The position numbers and the translations under genes were made by a program. Positions 53,119 to 63,416 of a stretch of 64,000 nucleotides of DNA are shown piece after piece. Source of the stretch: Pseudomonas capsici (GTDB taxonomy: Bacteria; Pseudomonadota; Gammaproteobacteria; Pseudomonadales; Pseudomonadaceae); assembly GCF_017165765.1 (NCBI RefSeq), contig NZ_JAFGZD010000001.1:434001-498000 (forward strand). Reading direction: 5' to 3'. The stretch's first letter is position 1. Each line of letters opens with the position of its first letter. The notes beneath the pieces were generated by a model. The model did no database searches. It was given only the letters and a program-made list of their open reading frames with translations, and was not told the origin of the DNA.

Positions 53119-54594
53119 ATGAGTGCTGAAGCGCTACGGTCAGAAAACGACAACGCTGTAGAGTATGGGATTCTTGACCGGATTATCGCCGAAACAAGAC
53201 TGGTCCCCGGTGACGAGGCTTATGATATTGCCAAGCGGGGAGTGGCGGCTTTCATAGAGGAACTTCTGAAGCCACACAACAGCCAGGAACCCGTGAAAAA
53301 GGCATTGGTTGATCGTATGATCGCTGAGATCGATACACGGCTTAGCCAGCAAATGGATGAGATTCTGCACCACAAGGACTTTCAGGCGCTGGAAGCTTCA
53401 TGGCGCGGTCTTCAATTGCTGGTCGATCGCACGGATTTTCGTGAAAATATCAAAATCGAAATATTGAATGTATCCCGACAAGACTTGCTGGATGATTTTG
53501 AAGATTCGCCAGAGGTCATGCAGTCAGGCCTTTATAAGCATGTCTACACCGCTGAATATGGGCAGTTCGGTGGCAATCCGGTTGGTGCAATCATCGCCAA
53601 CTACTTTTTTTCGCCAAGTTCGCCTGACGTGAAAACCCTGCAATATGTGTCGAGTGTTGCCTGTATGGCCCATGCGCCATTCATTGCTGCTGCCGGTCCC
53701 GGTTTCTTTGGCCTTGAGCAATTTACAGGCTTGCCTGATCTGAAGGATCTCAAAGACCACTTCGATGGCCCGCAATTCGCCAAGTGGCAAAGTTTTCGCC
53801 AGCAGGAAGACGCTCGCTACTGTGCCCTGACCGTGCCGCGGTTTCTGCTGCGTACCCCTTATGACCCGCAAGAGAACCCGGTCAAGACGTTTGTCTACAG
53901 GGAAAACGTTTCCGGCAGCCATGAGCATTACTTATGGGGCAATACGGCCTACGCATTTGCCACCCGCCTGACTGACAGTTTCGCCAGGTTCCGCTGGTGT
54001 CCGAACATCATCGGCCCTCAGAGTGGCGGTGCTGTCGAGGATCTGCCGCTGCACCATTTCCAGAGCATGGGTGAGATCGAAACCAAGATACCTACCGAGG
54101 TGCTGGTTTCCGATCGTCGTGAGTACGAGCTTGCCGAAGAGGGCTTCATTGCACTGACCATGCGCAAGGGAAGTGATAACGCAGCCTTTTTCTCCGCCAG
54201 CTCTGTGCAGAAACCCAGGTTTTTCGGTATCGGTGCCGAAGGGAAGACGGCCGAGTTGAACTACAGACTGGGCACTCAGCTTCCCTACATGATGATCGTC
54301 AACCGCCTGGCGCATTACCTCAAAGTGTTACAGCGTGAACAGCTTGGCTCCTGGAAAGAGCGTACCGATCTTGAGCTTGAACTGAACAAGTGGATTGGTC
54401 AGTACGTGGCCGATCAGGAAAACCCGAGCGCTGATGTGCGTGGCAGTCGTCCATTGCGTGCTGCGCAGATTACCGTCAGTGATGTTGAAGGTGAGCCGGG
54501 TTGGTACCGGGTCAGCCTGAATGTGCGCCCTCACTTCAAATACATGGGCGCGGATTTTACGCTTTCCCTGGTCGGCAAGCTGGACAAGGAGTAA
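53119..54594 (+). CDS. tssC: T6SS sheath subunit TssC
   Basis: A 491-residue protein, the large sheath subunit: SWRGLQLLVDRTDFRENIKI, the conserved VYTAEYGQFGGNPVGAIIAN, DARYCALTVPRFLLRTPYDP, and the C-terminal NVRPHFKYMGADFTLSLVGK. It interdigitates with TssB, and ClpV recycles the contracted sheath by acting on TssC's N-terminus. Length and all blocks are normal. Confidence 0.97.
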   Translation: MSAEALRSENDNAVEYGILDRIIAETRLVPGDEAYDIAKRGVAAFIEELLKPHNSQEPVKKALVDRMIAEIDTRLSQQMDEILHHKDFQALEASWRGLQLLVDRTDFRENIKIEILNVSRQDLLDDFEDSPEVMQSGLYKHVYTAEYGQFGGNPVGAIIANYFFSPSSPDVKTLQYVSSVACMAHAPFIAAAGPGFFGLEQFTGLPDLKDLKDHFDGPQFAKWQSFRQQEDARYCALTVPRFLLRTPYDPQENPVKTFVYRENVSGSHEHYLWGNTAYAFATRLTDSFARFRWCPNIIGPQSGGAVEDLPLHHFQSMGEIETKIPTEVLVSDRREYELAEEGFIALTMRKGSDNAAFFSASSVQKPRFFGIGAEGKTAELNYRLGTQLPYMMIVNRLAHYLKVLQREQLGSWKERTDLELELNKWIGQYVADQENPSADVRGSRPLRAAQITVSDVEGEPGWYRVSLNVRPHFKYMGADFTLSLVGKLDKE

Positions 54595-54621
54595 CCGGAT
54601 GCACGTTGCAGGCGCTCGGAC

Positions 54622-55029
54622 ATGAATCCTTACGGTAGCCTTTTCGAGCGCCTTGGCGGTGAAACCAGGAGCCGTAACGGTTTGAGTCGCGAAGAGTGCG
54701 TCATCGCTTCGGTGGCCGCTCATCTTGCGAAGATGCTCGGCACCCGGGCGGGAAGCGTGCAGACAAAGCCTGATTATGGGCTGCCGGATTTGAATGACAT
54801 GCGCATGAGCCTGCATGACACTCATGCCCGGTCTCGCTCGGCTATCGAGGCTCTCATCAGAACCTGTGAGCCTCGGTTGTCCGAAGTGCGTGTGATATCC
54901 CTGCCGCCAGAGGATGGAAAGTTGAAATTGCGATTTTCCATTGAAGGTTTTCTGCTTGTGGAAAACGTGAAACGTGCTGTCTGTTTTACTGCAAGTCTGG
55001 GTGGTGGCGGGAAAGTCGATATAAGTTAA
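54622..55029 (+). CDS. tssE: T6SS baseplate protein TssE (gp25-like)
   Basis: A 135-residue protein with the gp25 pattern: NPYGSLFERLGGE at the start, KMLGTRAGSVQTKPDYGLPD (the conserved YGLPD element), and FSIEGFLLVENVKRAVCFTA. TssE initiates sheath growth on the baseplate. Twenty-seven bases separate it from tssC. After it come 126 bases with no gene before tssF. Confidence 0.95.
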   Translation: MNPYGSLFERLGGETRSRNGLSREECVIASVAAHLAKMLGTRAGSVQTKPDYGLPDLNDMRMSLHDTHARSRSAIEALIRTCEPRLSEVRVISLPPEDGKLKLRFSIEGFLLVENVKRAVCFTASLGGGGKVDIS

Positions 55030-55155
55030 GTGTCAGTCAACTTCCAATCGGGTGTGCTCATGTTGCAGGGCATATGTTGATGGAGTATGTGCGGCTGGAT
55101 TCAGGTCATGTTTTGTATGTGGGTGCTTTTCAGGCACTAATCAGGTGGATAACGC

Positions 55156-56943
55156 TTGTCTTTTAATACCTATTACCAGAGTGAATTGACGGCCTTGCGT
55201 CAATTGGGAAATCGCTTTGCCGAGCGTCATCCTGCACTGGCACCTTTTCTGGGGCAGGCCGGACAGGATCCGGATGTTGAACGGCTGCTGGAGGGCTTTG
55301 CATTTCTGACCGGTCGGTTGCGACAAAAGCTGGATGACGAGTTACCTGAACTTACTCATTCATTGATGCAATTATTGTGGCCGAATTATATGCGACCATT
55401 TCCAGCGGTCAGCATGTTGCAGTTCGAACCTCTGGAGTATTCGGGAGCCGGTGTGGTAGTTGCCCGTGGAACTCCTGTGGAAAGTATCCCGGTCGAAGGA
55501 TCCGTCTGTCACTTCCGTACCTGCTACGAAACGGCTGTATTGCCGCTGCGGCTGAGTGCACTGAGTTACTCGGCAAATGGCAGCGGTGTATTGCTCGGTC
55601 TGCGTCTTGAAATCAATGGTGACGGGCATATGGGCGCTCTTGAACTGAGTCGGTTGCGCCTGCATTTTGCCGGAGAGCCTTACATCAGTCAGATGTTGTA
55701 TCTGGGGGTGATGCGTAATCTCGAAAAGATCAGTCTGATACCACTGGATGCGGATGGTAATTCTTTTGTGATAGCGGGTAATGACAGAGTATCTTTCAAT
55801 CTACCTGTCGATAGAGTGCGGCCGGTGGGGTTTGCAGAGGAGGAGGCTCTTGTTCCTTATCCGCTGAACACTTTCCGGGGGTATCGTTATCTGCAGGAAT
55901 ATTTTGTATTCAAAGAGAAATATCTGTTTGTTGATGTGTTGGGCCTTGATGTAATAAATTCGCTTGCGCCGGAAATCATGGAGAAGGTGCGGGGCGTAGA
56001 GTTATCCTTTGAGATTGTAAAGAGTGATATTCAGCGCCTGCGACCGACCTTGCAGAATATCAGGCTGTATTGCACACCTGTCGTGAATCTGTTCAAGCAG
56101 GATGCATTACCTATTCGTCTTGAAGGCACTCAGGACGAATACAGGGTGCTAGCGGGTGAGCAGGACTCAAGAACATGCGGGATCTTTTCGGTCGACAAGG
56201 TTACAGGCTGGCAGCCTGGAGGCCTGGGTTATCAGGAATTTGTGCTGTTTGAATCATTCGAGCACGACCCCAGTTTCGATGTTCAGTATCCAAGGCCTTA
56301 TTACAGCATTCGTCAGCATCCTTCACCGCTGCATGATGGCCTGGATACATACTTGAGCTTCGATGGTCGTCAGACCAGTCAGCATGAAACCATTTCTGTG
56401 GAGTTGACCTGTACCCATCAGGATCTGCCCTTGCAGCTAGCCGTGGGCGGCATTTGCAGGCCTTGCGAGGAAACGCCCGATTTTCTGAAGTTCAGAAATA
56501 TCACCCCGGCGACACGAAGCTTTGCTCCACCGCTTCATAAAGAGTTTCTGTGGCGGGTGATCAGCAATATGTCCTTGAATTATCTGTCGCTGAACAATGT
56601 CTCGGCGCTGAAATGCATTCTGGAAACATATGATTTTCCGCGTCATTACGATCAACAGGCAGAGCGAGTCAGCAAGCAGCTTTTAAATGGCCTCAAATCC
56701 ATTCGTCATGAACCCGTCGACCATTTATATCGAGGTCTTCCTGTTCGCGGGTTGAAAACGGAATTGCTGATCGATACGCAAGGTTGTGCCGGAGAAGGAG
56801 GCCTGTTTGTCTTTGCCTCGGTACTTAACGAGTTTTTTGCTCTTTATGCCAGCCTCAACTCTTTTCATGAGTTGCATGTAAAGAGTACCCAGGGAGAAGT
56901 ATACGAATGGACTCCACGAATGGGACTTCAGCCTCTGATCTGA
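55156..56943 (+). CDS. tssF: T6SS baseplate protein TssF
   Basis: The TTG at 55156 (then SFNTYYQSELTALRQLGNRF) is chosen because AGGTGG lies seven bases before and the N-terminus matches the family; no ATG alternative fits. The 595-residue protein has the TssF core: FAERHPALAPFLGQAGQDPD, VERLLEGFAFLTGRLRQKLD, and LPELTHSLMQLLWPNYMRPF. With TssG and TssK it makes the baseplate wedge. It overlaps tssG by 37 bases. Confidence 0.95.
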   Translation: MSFNTYYQSELTALRQLGNRFAERHPALAPFLGQAGQDPDVERLLEGFAFLTGRLRQKLDDELPELTHSLMQLLWPNYMRPFPAVSMLQFEPLEYSGAGVVVARGTPVESIPVEGSVCHFRTCYETAVLPLRLSALSYSANGSGVLLGLRLEINGDGHMGALELSRLRLHFAGEPYISQMLYLGVMRNLEKISLIPLDADGNSFVIAGNDRVSFNLPVDRVRPVGFAEEEALVPYPLNTFRGYRYLQEYFVFKEKYLFVDVLGLDVINSLAPEIMEKVRGVELSFEIVKSDIQRLRPTLQNIRLYCTPVVNLFKQDALPIRLEGTQDEYRVLAGEQDSRTCGIFSVDKVTGWQPGGLGYQEFVLFESFEHDPSFDVQYPRPYYSIRQHPSPLHDGLDTYLSFDGRQTSQHETISVELTCTHQDLPLQLAVGGICRPCEETPDFLKFRNITPATRSFAPPLHKEFLWRVISNMSLNYLSLNNVSALKCILETYDFPRHYDQQAERVSKQLLNGLKSIRHEPVDHLYRGLPVRGLKTELLIDTQGCAGEGGLFVFASVLNEFFALYASLNSFHELHVKSTQGEVYEWTPRMGLQPLI

Positions 56944-57908
56944 AACGTCTGAGTCAGACAATACGCCGATACTCTCTGTTTCAGGCCATACCTCTGATTA
57001 TCGAGCAACTACGGAAAGCCAATCCGGATATTGATGCGGAGAGTGTCCAGGACCTGCTGGAGTTTCAAGCCAACCCGGGCATGGGCTTTCCTGGTAGCGA
57101 TATTGATTCCTTGCAATTTTTTGAAGAATACGGACAGCAACGGGCACGACTCACACTCAATCTCTCAAGTTTGTCTGGAAGCAGTTCACCGTTACCTGCT
57201 TTTTATAGTGAACAAGCGCTGGGCGACAGTATGTCAGCGAAAACCACCCGTTCGTTTCTGGATGTTTTTCATCATCGATTGCATCGACTTATTTTTCCGG
57301 TCTGGCGCAAATATCGTTATGACGCCAGTTTTACGAATGGGGCGCAGGACCCGTTTTCAAGTCAGCTTTTTGCACTGATAGGTCTGGCGGGTGAGGAAGT
57401 TCGCAGTACTGAAGAACTCAACTGGAAACGTTTGTTTCCCTATCTCGGCTTATTGAGTTTGCGTGCTCACTCAGCGGCGTTGATAGAGTCTGTTCTGCGT
57501 TATTACTTCAAACATGCCAGCCTGTTTATTGAACAATGTATGGAACGTTCGGTTGTTATTGTGGAACGACAACGCAGTTTTCTGGGGAGGCTCAATAGCC
57601 GCCTCGGTGAAGATGGAGTACTGGGTGAGCGGGTCTGTGATCGGGGCGGCAAGTTTCGTATTCATATCAGGCAACTTGGCTGGGATCGTTTTCACGAATT
57701 CCTGCCCATCGGTTCCGGCTTTGGATCTCTTGCGGCACTGGTGCGTTTTACCTTGCGTGACCAACTGGATTACGACATTCGCCTGGAGTTGCGCCAGGAC
57801 GAAATCAGAGAGCTGCGTATTGGCAATTCGAACTGTTGCCATCTGGGCTGGAGCAGTTGGCTCGGACATGAACAGGCCGATGGCCTCGTCACTCTGAATA
57901 GTCATTAA
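56907..57908 (+). CDS. tssG: T6SS baseplate protein TssG
   Basis: A 333-residue TssG protein (LFQAIPLIIEQLRKANPDID, then LTLNLSSLSGSSSPLPAFYS and FLDVFHHRLHRLIFPVWRKY). Its C-terminal half shows the usual GSVIGDRVWD-like LGERVCDRGGKFRIHI. The start overlaps the end of tssF by 37 bases, which implies coupled translation of the two wedge proteins. The clpV start follows after 12 bases. Confidence 0.95.
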   Translation: MDSTNGTSASDLKRLSQTIRRYSLFQAIPLIIEQLRKANPDIDAESVQDLLEFQANPGMGFPGSDIDSLQFFEEYGQQRARLTLNLSSLSGSSSPLPAFYSEQALGDSMSAKTTRSFLDVFHHRLHRLIFPVWRKYRYDASFTNGAQDPFSSQLFALIGLAGEEVRSTEELNWKRLFPYLGLLSLRAHSAALIESVLRYYFKHASLFIEQCMERSVVIVERQRSFLGRLNSRLGEDGVLGERVCDRGGKFRIHIRQLGWDRFHEFLPIGSGFGSLAALVRFTLRDQLDYDIRLELRQDEIRELRIGNSNCCHLGWSSWLGHEQADGLVTLNSH

Positions 57909-57920
57909 GGACAGATATCG

Positions 57921-60494
57921 ATGATCAATGTAGACCTGCAACAACTTGTCAATGCGCTGGATGCCGTCACCCGCAGAGACCTTGAAGGAACGGCCGAGCG
58001 TTGTGTGGCAAGAGGCGGGAGCCAGATTCTTGTGGAGGATCTGCTGCTGGCCCTGCTCGAGCGTCCAGACGGTATGCTGTCCCGTGCCTTGCAGGACGCC
58101 GATGTAGAGCCGGGAAGTCTGGTTGCAATCCTGCAGCCGAGCATGGAACACAGTTGTTCCCGCAACCCGGTATTTGCCCCGGAACTGGTGCAGTGGCTTC
58201 AGGATGCGTTACTGGTCGCCAATCTGGAATTGGGCCAGAGTCAGATCGGGCAGGCGGCCTTGATCCTGGCGCTGTTGCGTAATCCGGTCCGCTGCGCCGG
58301 CAGCCGCTATCAGCCATTGCTGGCGAAGATAAATATCGACCGTCTGCGTGATTTCGCGCTTGGTGAGCAGACTGCCTCTGCCCACATCCCTCTGGAAAGA
58401 GGCGAATCCCTGTTGGCCCGTTTCACCCATAACCTGACTCGCCAGGCCCGCGACGGCAAGCTCGATCCGGTTCTGTGTCGTGATCCCGAGATCCGGCAGA
58501 TGGTCGACATTCTGGCGCGTCGGCGCAAGAACAATCCGATTGTGGTCGGGGAGGCGGGTGTCGGCAAGACCGCAATTGTGGAAGGGCTGGCGCTGCAAAT
58601 TGTCCGGGGCGAAGTCCCGCAGCCCTTGCAGGGTGTCGAGCTGTTGTCGCTGGACATGGGCTTGCTGCAGGCCGGAGCAAGCCTGAAGGGAGAGTTTGAA
58701 CGTCGTCTCAAGGGCATCATCGATGAGGTGAAGTCTTCGCCCGAGCCCATCATCCTGTTTATCGATGAAGCTCATACCCTGATCGGTGCCGGAGCCCAGG
58801 CGGGTAGTTCCGATGCGGCGAATCTGCTGAAACCTGCCTTGGCGCGGGGTGAACTGCGGACCATCGCGGCAACCACCTGGGCAGAGTACAAGAGGTATTT
58901 CGAGAAAGACCCGGCCCTGTCGCGGCGTTTTCAGCCGGTACAGTTGCATGAGCCTTCGGTGGAGGAGGCCATCACCATCCTGCGTGGTCTGGCACCGGTC
59001 TATGAAAAGAGTCACGGCGTCTATCTGCGTGACGATGCGGTTGTTGCGGCTGCCCGGTTATCGGCACGTTACCTGTCCGGGCGGCAGTTGCCGGACAAGG
59101 CGGTCGATGTTCTGGACACGGCCTGTGCCCGTGTTCGGATCAGCCTCGCAGCGGCTCCCGAAAGCCTGGAGCGGGTGCGTGCCGGTTTGGCGCAAGGGCA
59201 GCGCCAGATCGATGCTCTGAGACGCGACGCAGATGCAGGTTTAGCGGTCGATGCGTGTCTGTTGTATACGCTGCAGGCCCGGATGGCACAGGCGAGCGAG
59301 GAAGAGGCCGAGCTGGAGCGGCTTTGGCATCAGCAACGAGAGGATGCTGAACATCTGCTCCGATTGCGGCAGCAACTGGCTGATGCGCGCCTGGGGCACG
59401 AAGGCGTGCCCGAATCAGTTGAGCATGAACTGCAAGTCATTCATCAGCGTCTGTCCCGGAGTCAGTCAAGCCATCGACTGGTCAGTTTCGAGGTCTGCCC
59501 CCGTCTGGTCGCCGAGGTGATCAGTGCCTGGACAGGCGTTCCGCTTTCCCAACTGGCTGGCGAATACTGCGACAAGGTGGCCGATTTCGCCTCGGGCCTG
59601 CGTGCCTGGATCCGCGGACAGGAGCAGGCCATTGAGGCCCTGGATCGCTCCATGCGTGCCGTTGCTGCGGGTCTGAACAAGCCCGATGCGCCTGTCGGAG
59701 TCTTTCTGCTGACAGGTCCCAGTGGTGTCGGCAAGACAGAAACCGCTCTGGCGCTCGCTGATCTGCTTTATGGCGGCGAGCGTTTTCTGATCACGATAAA
59801 CATGTCCGAATTCCAGGAGAAACATACGGTTTCCCGGTTGATCGGCGCGCCGCCCGGTTACGTCGGTTACGGTGAAGGTGGAATGCTGACCGAGGCTGTC
59901 CGGCAAAAGCCGTATTCGGTGGTTTTACTGGATGAAGTGGAAAAGGCCGATCCCGATGTGTTGAATCTCTTCTATCAGATCTTCGACAAGGGCGTGGTCA
60001 ATGACGGAGAGGGAAGGGAGATCAGCTTCCGCAACACATTGATCCTGATGACCTCCAATCTGGGCAGCGACTCTATCGCGGCGCTGTGTCGGAACGGCCA
60101 GCGGCCCGAAGCGCATGAACTGGACAGGATTATCCGTCCGGCACTCAGTGCCCACTTCAAGCCGGCGTTGCTGGCACGGATGCAAGTGGTGCCTTATTAC
60201 CCGGTCAATGAGCTGCTGATGCGCGAGCTGATCGAACTCAAGCTTCGTCGTCTGGGGGAGCGTCTCTCATCCCGGCTGTTGGTCTTCAGTCATTGCCAGG
60301 CGCTGGTCACTTACCTGGCGGAGCGTTGCGCGCAAAGTGACAGTGGCGCACGACTGGTGGATTCCCTGCTTGACCTGCACGTGATGCCGCTGATCGCAGA
60401 CCGGGTGCTCGATGCCATGGCCCGGGGTGAAAGGCTCGAAACCGTGCATGCCACGCTTGACGCCACCGGCACCGTCATTTGCGAGTGCGCATGA
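57921..60494 (+). CDS. clpV: T6SS AAA+ ATPase ClpV (TssH)
   Basis: An 857-residue Hsp100 protein. The N-domain ([20 protein letters not shown], then [20 protein letters not shown]) binds the sheath. The first AAA+ domain has Walker [10 protein letters not shown] near residue 211, and the second has [11 protein letters not shown] near residue 600. A coiled-coil middle region lies between. It uses ATP to disassemble contracted TssBC sheaths. It ends in an ATGA overlap with the activator gene. Confidence 0.97.
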   Translation: MINVDLQQLVNALDAVTRRDLEGTAERCVARGGSQILVEDLLLALLERPDGMLSRALQDADVEPGSLVAILQPSMEHSCSRNPVFAPELVQWLQDALLVANLELGQSQIGQAALILALLRNPVRCAGSRYQPLLAKINIDRLRDFALGEQTASAHIPLERGESLLARFTHNLTRQARDGKLDPVLCRDPEIRQMVDILARRRKNNPIVVGEAGVGKTAIVEGLALQIVRGEVPQPLQGVELLSLDMGLLQAGASLKGEFERRLKGIIDEVKSSPEPIILFIDEAHTLIGAGAQAGSSDAANLLKPALARGELRTIAATTWAEYKRYFEKDPALSRRFQPVQLHEPSVEEAITILRGLAPVYEKSHGVYLRDDAVVAAARLSARYLSGRQLPDKAVDVLDTACARVRISLAAAPESLERVRAGLAQGQRQIDALRRDADAGLAVDACLLYTLQARMAQASEEEAELERLWHQQREDAEHLLRLRQQLADARLGHEGVPESVEHELQVIHQRLSRSQSSHRLVSFEVCPRLVAEVISAWTGVPLSQLAGEYCDKVADFASGLRAWIRGQEQAIEALDRSMRAVAAGLNKPDAPVGVFLLTGPSGVGKTETALALADLLYGGERFLITINMSEFQEKHTVSRLIGAPPGYVGYGEGGMLTEAVRQKPYSVVLLDEVEKADPDVLNLFYQIFDKGVVNDGEGREISFRNTLILMTSNLGSDSIAALCRNGQRPEAHELDRIIRPALSAHFKPALLARMQVVPYYPVNELLMRELIELKLRRLGERLSSRLLVFSHCQALVTYLAERCAQSDSGARLVDSLLDLHVMPLIADRVLDAMARGERLETVHATLDATGTVICECA

Positions 60495-61999
60495 TGTTCA
60501 GCTCAATCGAAGAACCCTTGGGCTATGCCCGCAGACTCTGTGCTCAATACACTCGTCTTGCGCATTTTTCCGACAGCGAGATGCTGTTGCAGGGGATGGC
60601 TCTTGCCGCCGCCGAACTGAGTGAGTGCGAGCTGGGCCGCTTATATCTGCTCGATGCCACGCATACCCGTCTGCACTTGTGTGCCGAGTCGCTGGAAGGT
60701 GTGACTGTTCCCGTAAGCCCTGCAAGTCTTGAATTGGATTGCAAGGCTGAGCAGCTATTGCAGTTCTGTCTCAGCCAGAACCAGGTTGTCAGTGTGAGCG
60801 AGCTCGGTGCCGGGATCTATGACACCGGTTTTTTACCGACTCATGAAAAAGGCTGGAAATCGTTGCTGTGCGTGCCTCTGTTGGATCAACGGCAGAGCGT
60901 CGTCGGTCTGCTGCTGTGCGCCGGTCTGAATCGCAGAGTGCTCGATGGTTTTGCCGAGTCTCTGGGCGAGCTCGGGTCATTTGTACTTTCGCAGCTGCGC
61001 TTGCTGAAGCGTCTGCGACCTTTCAGCAGCCCCCTCGAAGTGAAGCCTTCCCGGGCACGGTATGGCCTTATCGGCCAGAGCGAAGTCATGCATCAGACCT
61101 GTCACTTGATCGGCAAGGTGCTGCACAGCTCATACACGGTCTTGCTGACCGGTGAGACGGGTACAGGCAAGGAGGTAGTGGCTCGTGCCATTCACGATCA
61201 TGGCCCTCGTCGTTCCAGGCCTTTTGTCGTGCAGAACTGTACGGCCTTCCCGGAGGGACTTCTGGAAAGCGAGTTGTTCGGGTATTGCAGAGGTGCATTT
61301 ACCGGTGCTGACCGTGACCGCGCGGGGCTGTTCGACACCGCCAACGGTGGCACGTTATTGCTGGACGAGATTGGTGATATGCCGCTGTCCTTGCAGGCAA
61401 AGCTGTTGCGGGTCTTGCAGGAAGGAGAGATACGCCCTCTGGGTTCGAGTGAAACCCGCAAGGTCGATGTTCGAATCATTGCGGCAACCCACCGCAATCT
61501 CCAGGCCCTGGTCGCCGAAGGGTTATTCAGGGAAGACCTTTATTATCGGCTTGCCCAGTTTCCCATCGAGTTACCCCCTTTGCGTCATCGTGAAGGCGAC
61601 ATCGCAGAACTGGCACGGCATTTTGCCGACAAGGCCTGTCAGCTTCTTGATCGTGCACCTGTGCAATGGTCCGAGGTGGCGCTTCTGCTGCTGTGCCGAC
61701 GCAACTTCCCCGGCAATGTCCGTGAACTGAAAGGGCTTGTAGAGCGTGCTGTTCTGTTATGTGAAGGGGACGAACTGTTGCCTGAACACTTTTCCTTCGA
61801 TGTGAAACTGTTGATTCGTGATACCACGCTTAATCTGCGAGAGCGTCTTGAGCAAGTCGAGCGCTGTGTACTGCTTGATTCCTTGAGAAAGAGTGGTGGC
61901 AATCGCAGTCTGGCAGCGCGTGAATTGGGATTGGCACGTCGTACTCTGCTTTATCGCATGTCTCACTTGAATATCGGGCGTGACGAGCTGCATGCCTGA
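60491..61999 (+). CDS. vasH: Sigma-54-dependent transcriptional activator (VasH-like)
   Basis: The ATG at 60491 overlaps the clpV stop. The 502-residue protein has an N-terminal GAF-like sensor (about residues 30-170), the AAA+ centre with Walker A (GETGTGKEVVARAI, near residue 220), the sigma-54 contact loop (GAFTGA, near residue 267) and a C-terminal Fis-type helix-turn-helix (NRSLAARELGLARRTLLYRM). Such activators, VasH of Vibrio being the model, turn on T6SS genes, in particular hcp, with sigma-54. The intact GAFTGA and helix-turn-helix say it is functional. The two 18-bp dyads in the hcp/tssA gap are its likely binding sites. Confidence 0.93.
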   Translation: MMFSSIEEPLGYARRLCAQYTRLAHFSDSEMLLQGMALAAAELSECELGRLYLLDATHTRLHLCAESLEGVTVPVSPASLELDCKAEQLLQFCLSQNQVVSVSELGAGIYDTGFLPTHEKGWKSLLCVPLLDQRQSVVGLLLCAGLNRRVLDGFAESLGELGSFVLSQLRLLKRLRPFSSPLEVKPSRARYGLIGQSEVMHQTCHLIGKVLHSSYTVLLTGETGTGKEVVARAIHDHGPRRSRPFVVQNCTAFPEGLLESELFGYCRGAFTGADRDRAGLFDTANGGTLLLDEIGDMPLSLQAKLLRVLQEGEIRPLGSSETRKVDVRIIAATHRNLQALVAEGLFREDLYYRLAQFPIELPPLRHREGDIAELARHFADKACQLLDRAPVQWSEVALLLLCRRNFPGNVRELKGLVERAVLLCEGDELLPEHFSFDVKLLIRDTTLNLRERLEQVERCVLLDSLRKSGGNRSLAARELGLARRTLLYRMSHLNIGRDELHA

Positions 62000-62047
62000 T
62001 CGATAAGTAAAACATTATCCGTTATATCCATTCTCATGGAGGAATTT

Positions 62048-62188
62048 ATGAGTCTTCGCTATTGGCTGCCTGCTGTTTTTGTTCTTGTGTTTCTGATCTT
62101 TCTGACGGGATGTGGCGGTCACTACAAGTTTTCTGATGACGAGTATCGAACGTTGGGTGACCCCGATTCAATAAGGCGTGGCAAGTAA
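62048..62188 (+). CDS. 46-residue T6SS-associated lipoprotein
   Basis: A tiny gene with a GGAGGA ribosome site and a clear lipoprotein start: MSLRYWLPAVFVLVFLIF, then LTGC as lipobox with Cys22. The mature part is only about 25 residues and acidic-polar (GGHYKFSDDEYRTLGDPDS, then IRRGK). Residue +2 after the Cys is Gly, not the Asp of inner-membrane retention, so outer-membrane sorting is possible. It lies between the activator and the TagH-like gene. No family is known to me. A structural or anchoring role in this T6SS is inference. Confidence 0.75.
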   Translation: MSLRYWLPAVFVLVFLIFLTGCGGHYKFSDDEYRTLGDPDSIRRGK

Positions 62189-62205
62189 CTGCAAGAGAAG
62201 TAGTG

Positions 62206-62916
62206 ATGGAAACTTTCTTTGATGAGAGGAATGCCCTGTTGGACCCAGGTGCAGTCATGGATCATGCCTGCGTAGATACCGAGTGCCTTCTGCTGCCTGC
62301 GTTAATTGACATGCCGCCTGCCGAGCCTTGCCGGGGCGAACCGGAAGTGCTCACGGAAGACTTCTGGAAAGCATTTGGCGAGGCGCTGGGTATCAATCTC
62401 GATCACCTCGATTCGGCGGCTCGCAAGGCTCTTGCGTTAAATACCGCACGATTATTCAGGCAATGTGTTGGCGGTCTGAAGAGAAATCTGAGTACCTGCC
62501 GTGAATTGAAAAGTGAGTTGCAGCTGGCACCGGAAAGTATTGATCCATTTGAACAGTTCGATATCAGTACGGCCATTGATGGTCTGCTGTATGGAAAGTT
62601 AAAAGTGTCGTCACTTGTTCAGGCGTTTCGAGACTTGCAGGCTCATCAAGTTGCCATGCTTGATGCCAGTCGTACTTTGGCGCGAGCCACATTTGAATAC
62701 TTCTCGCCGCAACAACTGACCTGGCAATTTGAGCGAGATGGCGCTCTTTCATCATTGCCAACGGCGGGGCGTCGTTGGCGTGCCTATGTGCGCCATTACC
62801 AATCTCTGGAACAAGAGCATGCATGGGAGGAGCGTCTGCTGCTTCGCAACTTTGTTCATGCCTATGAAGAACAGATTCAACTGATAAACACCCTCTACCT
62901 GGACGTCCAAGGATGA
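62206..62916 (+). CDS. TagH-like T6SS protein, C-terminal domain only (no FHA domain)
   Basis: Start 62206 (METFFDERNALLDPGAVMDH), with GAGAAG before; a GTG one codon earlier is alternative. The 236-residue protein matches the C-terminal domain of FHA-containing TagH proteins (EDFWKAFGEALGINLDHLDS, then LNTARLFRQCVGGLKRNLST and the ASRTLARATFEYFSPQQLTW block). The N-terminal FHA phosphothreonine-binding domain usual in TagH is absent. The gene overlaps tssJ by four bases. Without the FHA part, threonine-phosphorylation signalling through this protein is unlikely. Confidence 0.8.
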   Translation: METFFDERNALLDPGAVMDHACVDTECLLLPALIDMPPAEPCRGEPEVLTEDFWKAFGEALGINLDHLDSAARKALALNTARLFRQCVGGLKRNLSTCRELKSELQLAPESIDPFEQFDISTAIDGLLYGKLKVSSLVQAFRDLQAHQVAMLDASRTLARATFEYFSPQQLTWQFERDGALSSLPTAGRRWRAYVRHYQSLEQEHAWEERLLLRNFVHAYEEQIQLINTLYLDVQG

Positions 62917-63416
62917 TGCTTATGTTTTGCTTCAAGAGTTCGATCATGTTGCCCGTGCTGCTGGCACTTGGCAGTTGTTCGGCATTGTCGCCTTACTCGA
63001 CCCAGACCCGCTTGAGTCTGCAAGTGACGGCCAATGACGGCCTCAATCCCGATATCAATGGTCGATCCTCTCCGGTCGTCTTGCGTCTGATGGAGCTGAA
63101 GCATCCGGTTGCGTTCGAGAACATGGACTTTTTCAGTCTCTATGGACGGGCCAGAGAATCCTTGAGTCAGGATCTGGTGGCCAGTGAGGAACTCGAGTTA
63201 CTGCCAGGACAGCACATCTTTCTCAAGTTGAAGACCGGGAAGGACAGCCAGTATGTCGGGGTTCTGGCTGCTTATCGAAACCTTCCTGAAGTCCGGTGGC
63301 GCCATGTCATTCCATTGACGACACAGGGCCATACCCGGGTCGAGCTGACACTCGATGACGCCGGTATTCACCGCAGCGATGATTATCAGCCAGGGCGCAT
63401 GACCAGCCATGAATGA
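62913..63416 (+). CDS. tssJ: T6SS outer-membrane lipoprotein TssJ
   Basis: A 167-residue lipoprotein: signal MMLMFCFKSSIMLPVLLALG with lipobox LGSC (Cys22). The mature domain has the transthyretin-like TssJ pattern (LSLQVTANDGLNPDINGRSS, then PVVLRLMELKHPVAFENMDF and LLPGQHIFLKLKTGKDSQYV). TssJ anchors the TssM-TssL membrane complex to the outer membrane. It overlaps the previous gene (ATGA) and the tssK start by eight bases. Confidence 0.95.
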   Translation: MMLMFCFKSSIMLPVLLALGSCSALSPYSTQTRLSLQVTANDGLNPDINGRSSPVVLRLMELKHPVAFENMDFFSLYGRARESLSQDLVASEELELLPGQHIFLKLKTGKDSQYVGVLAAYRNLPEVRWRHVIPLTTQGHTRVELTLDDAGIHRSDDYQPGRMTSHE

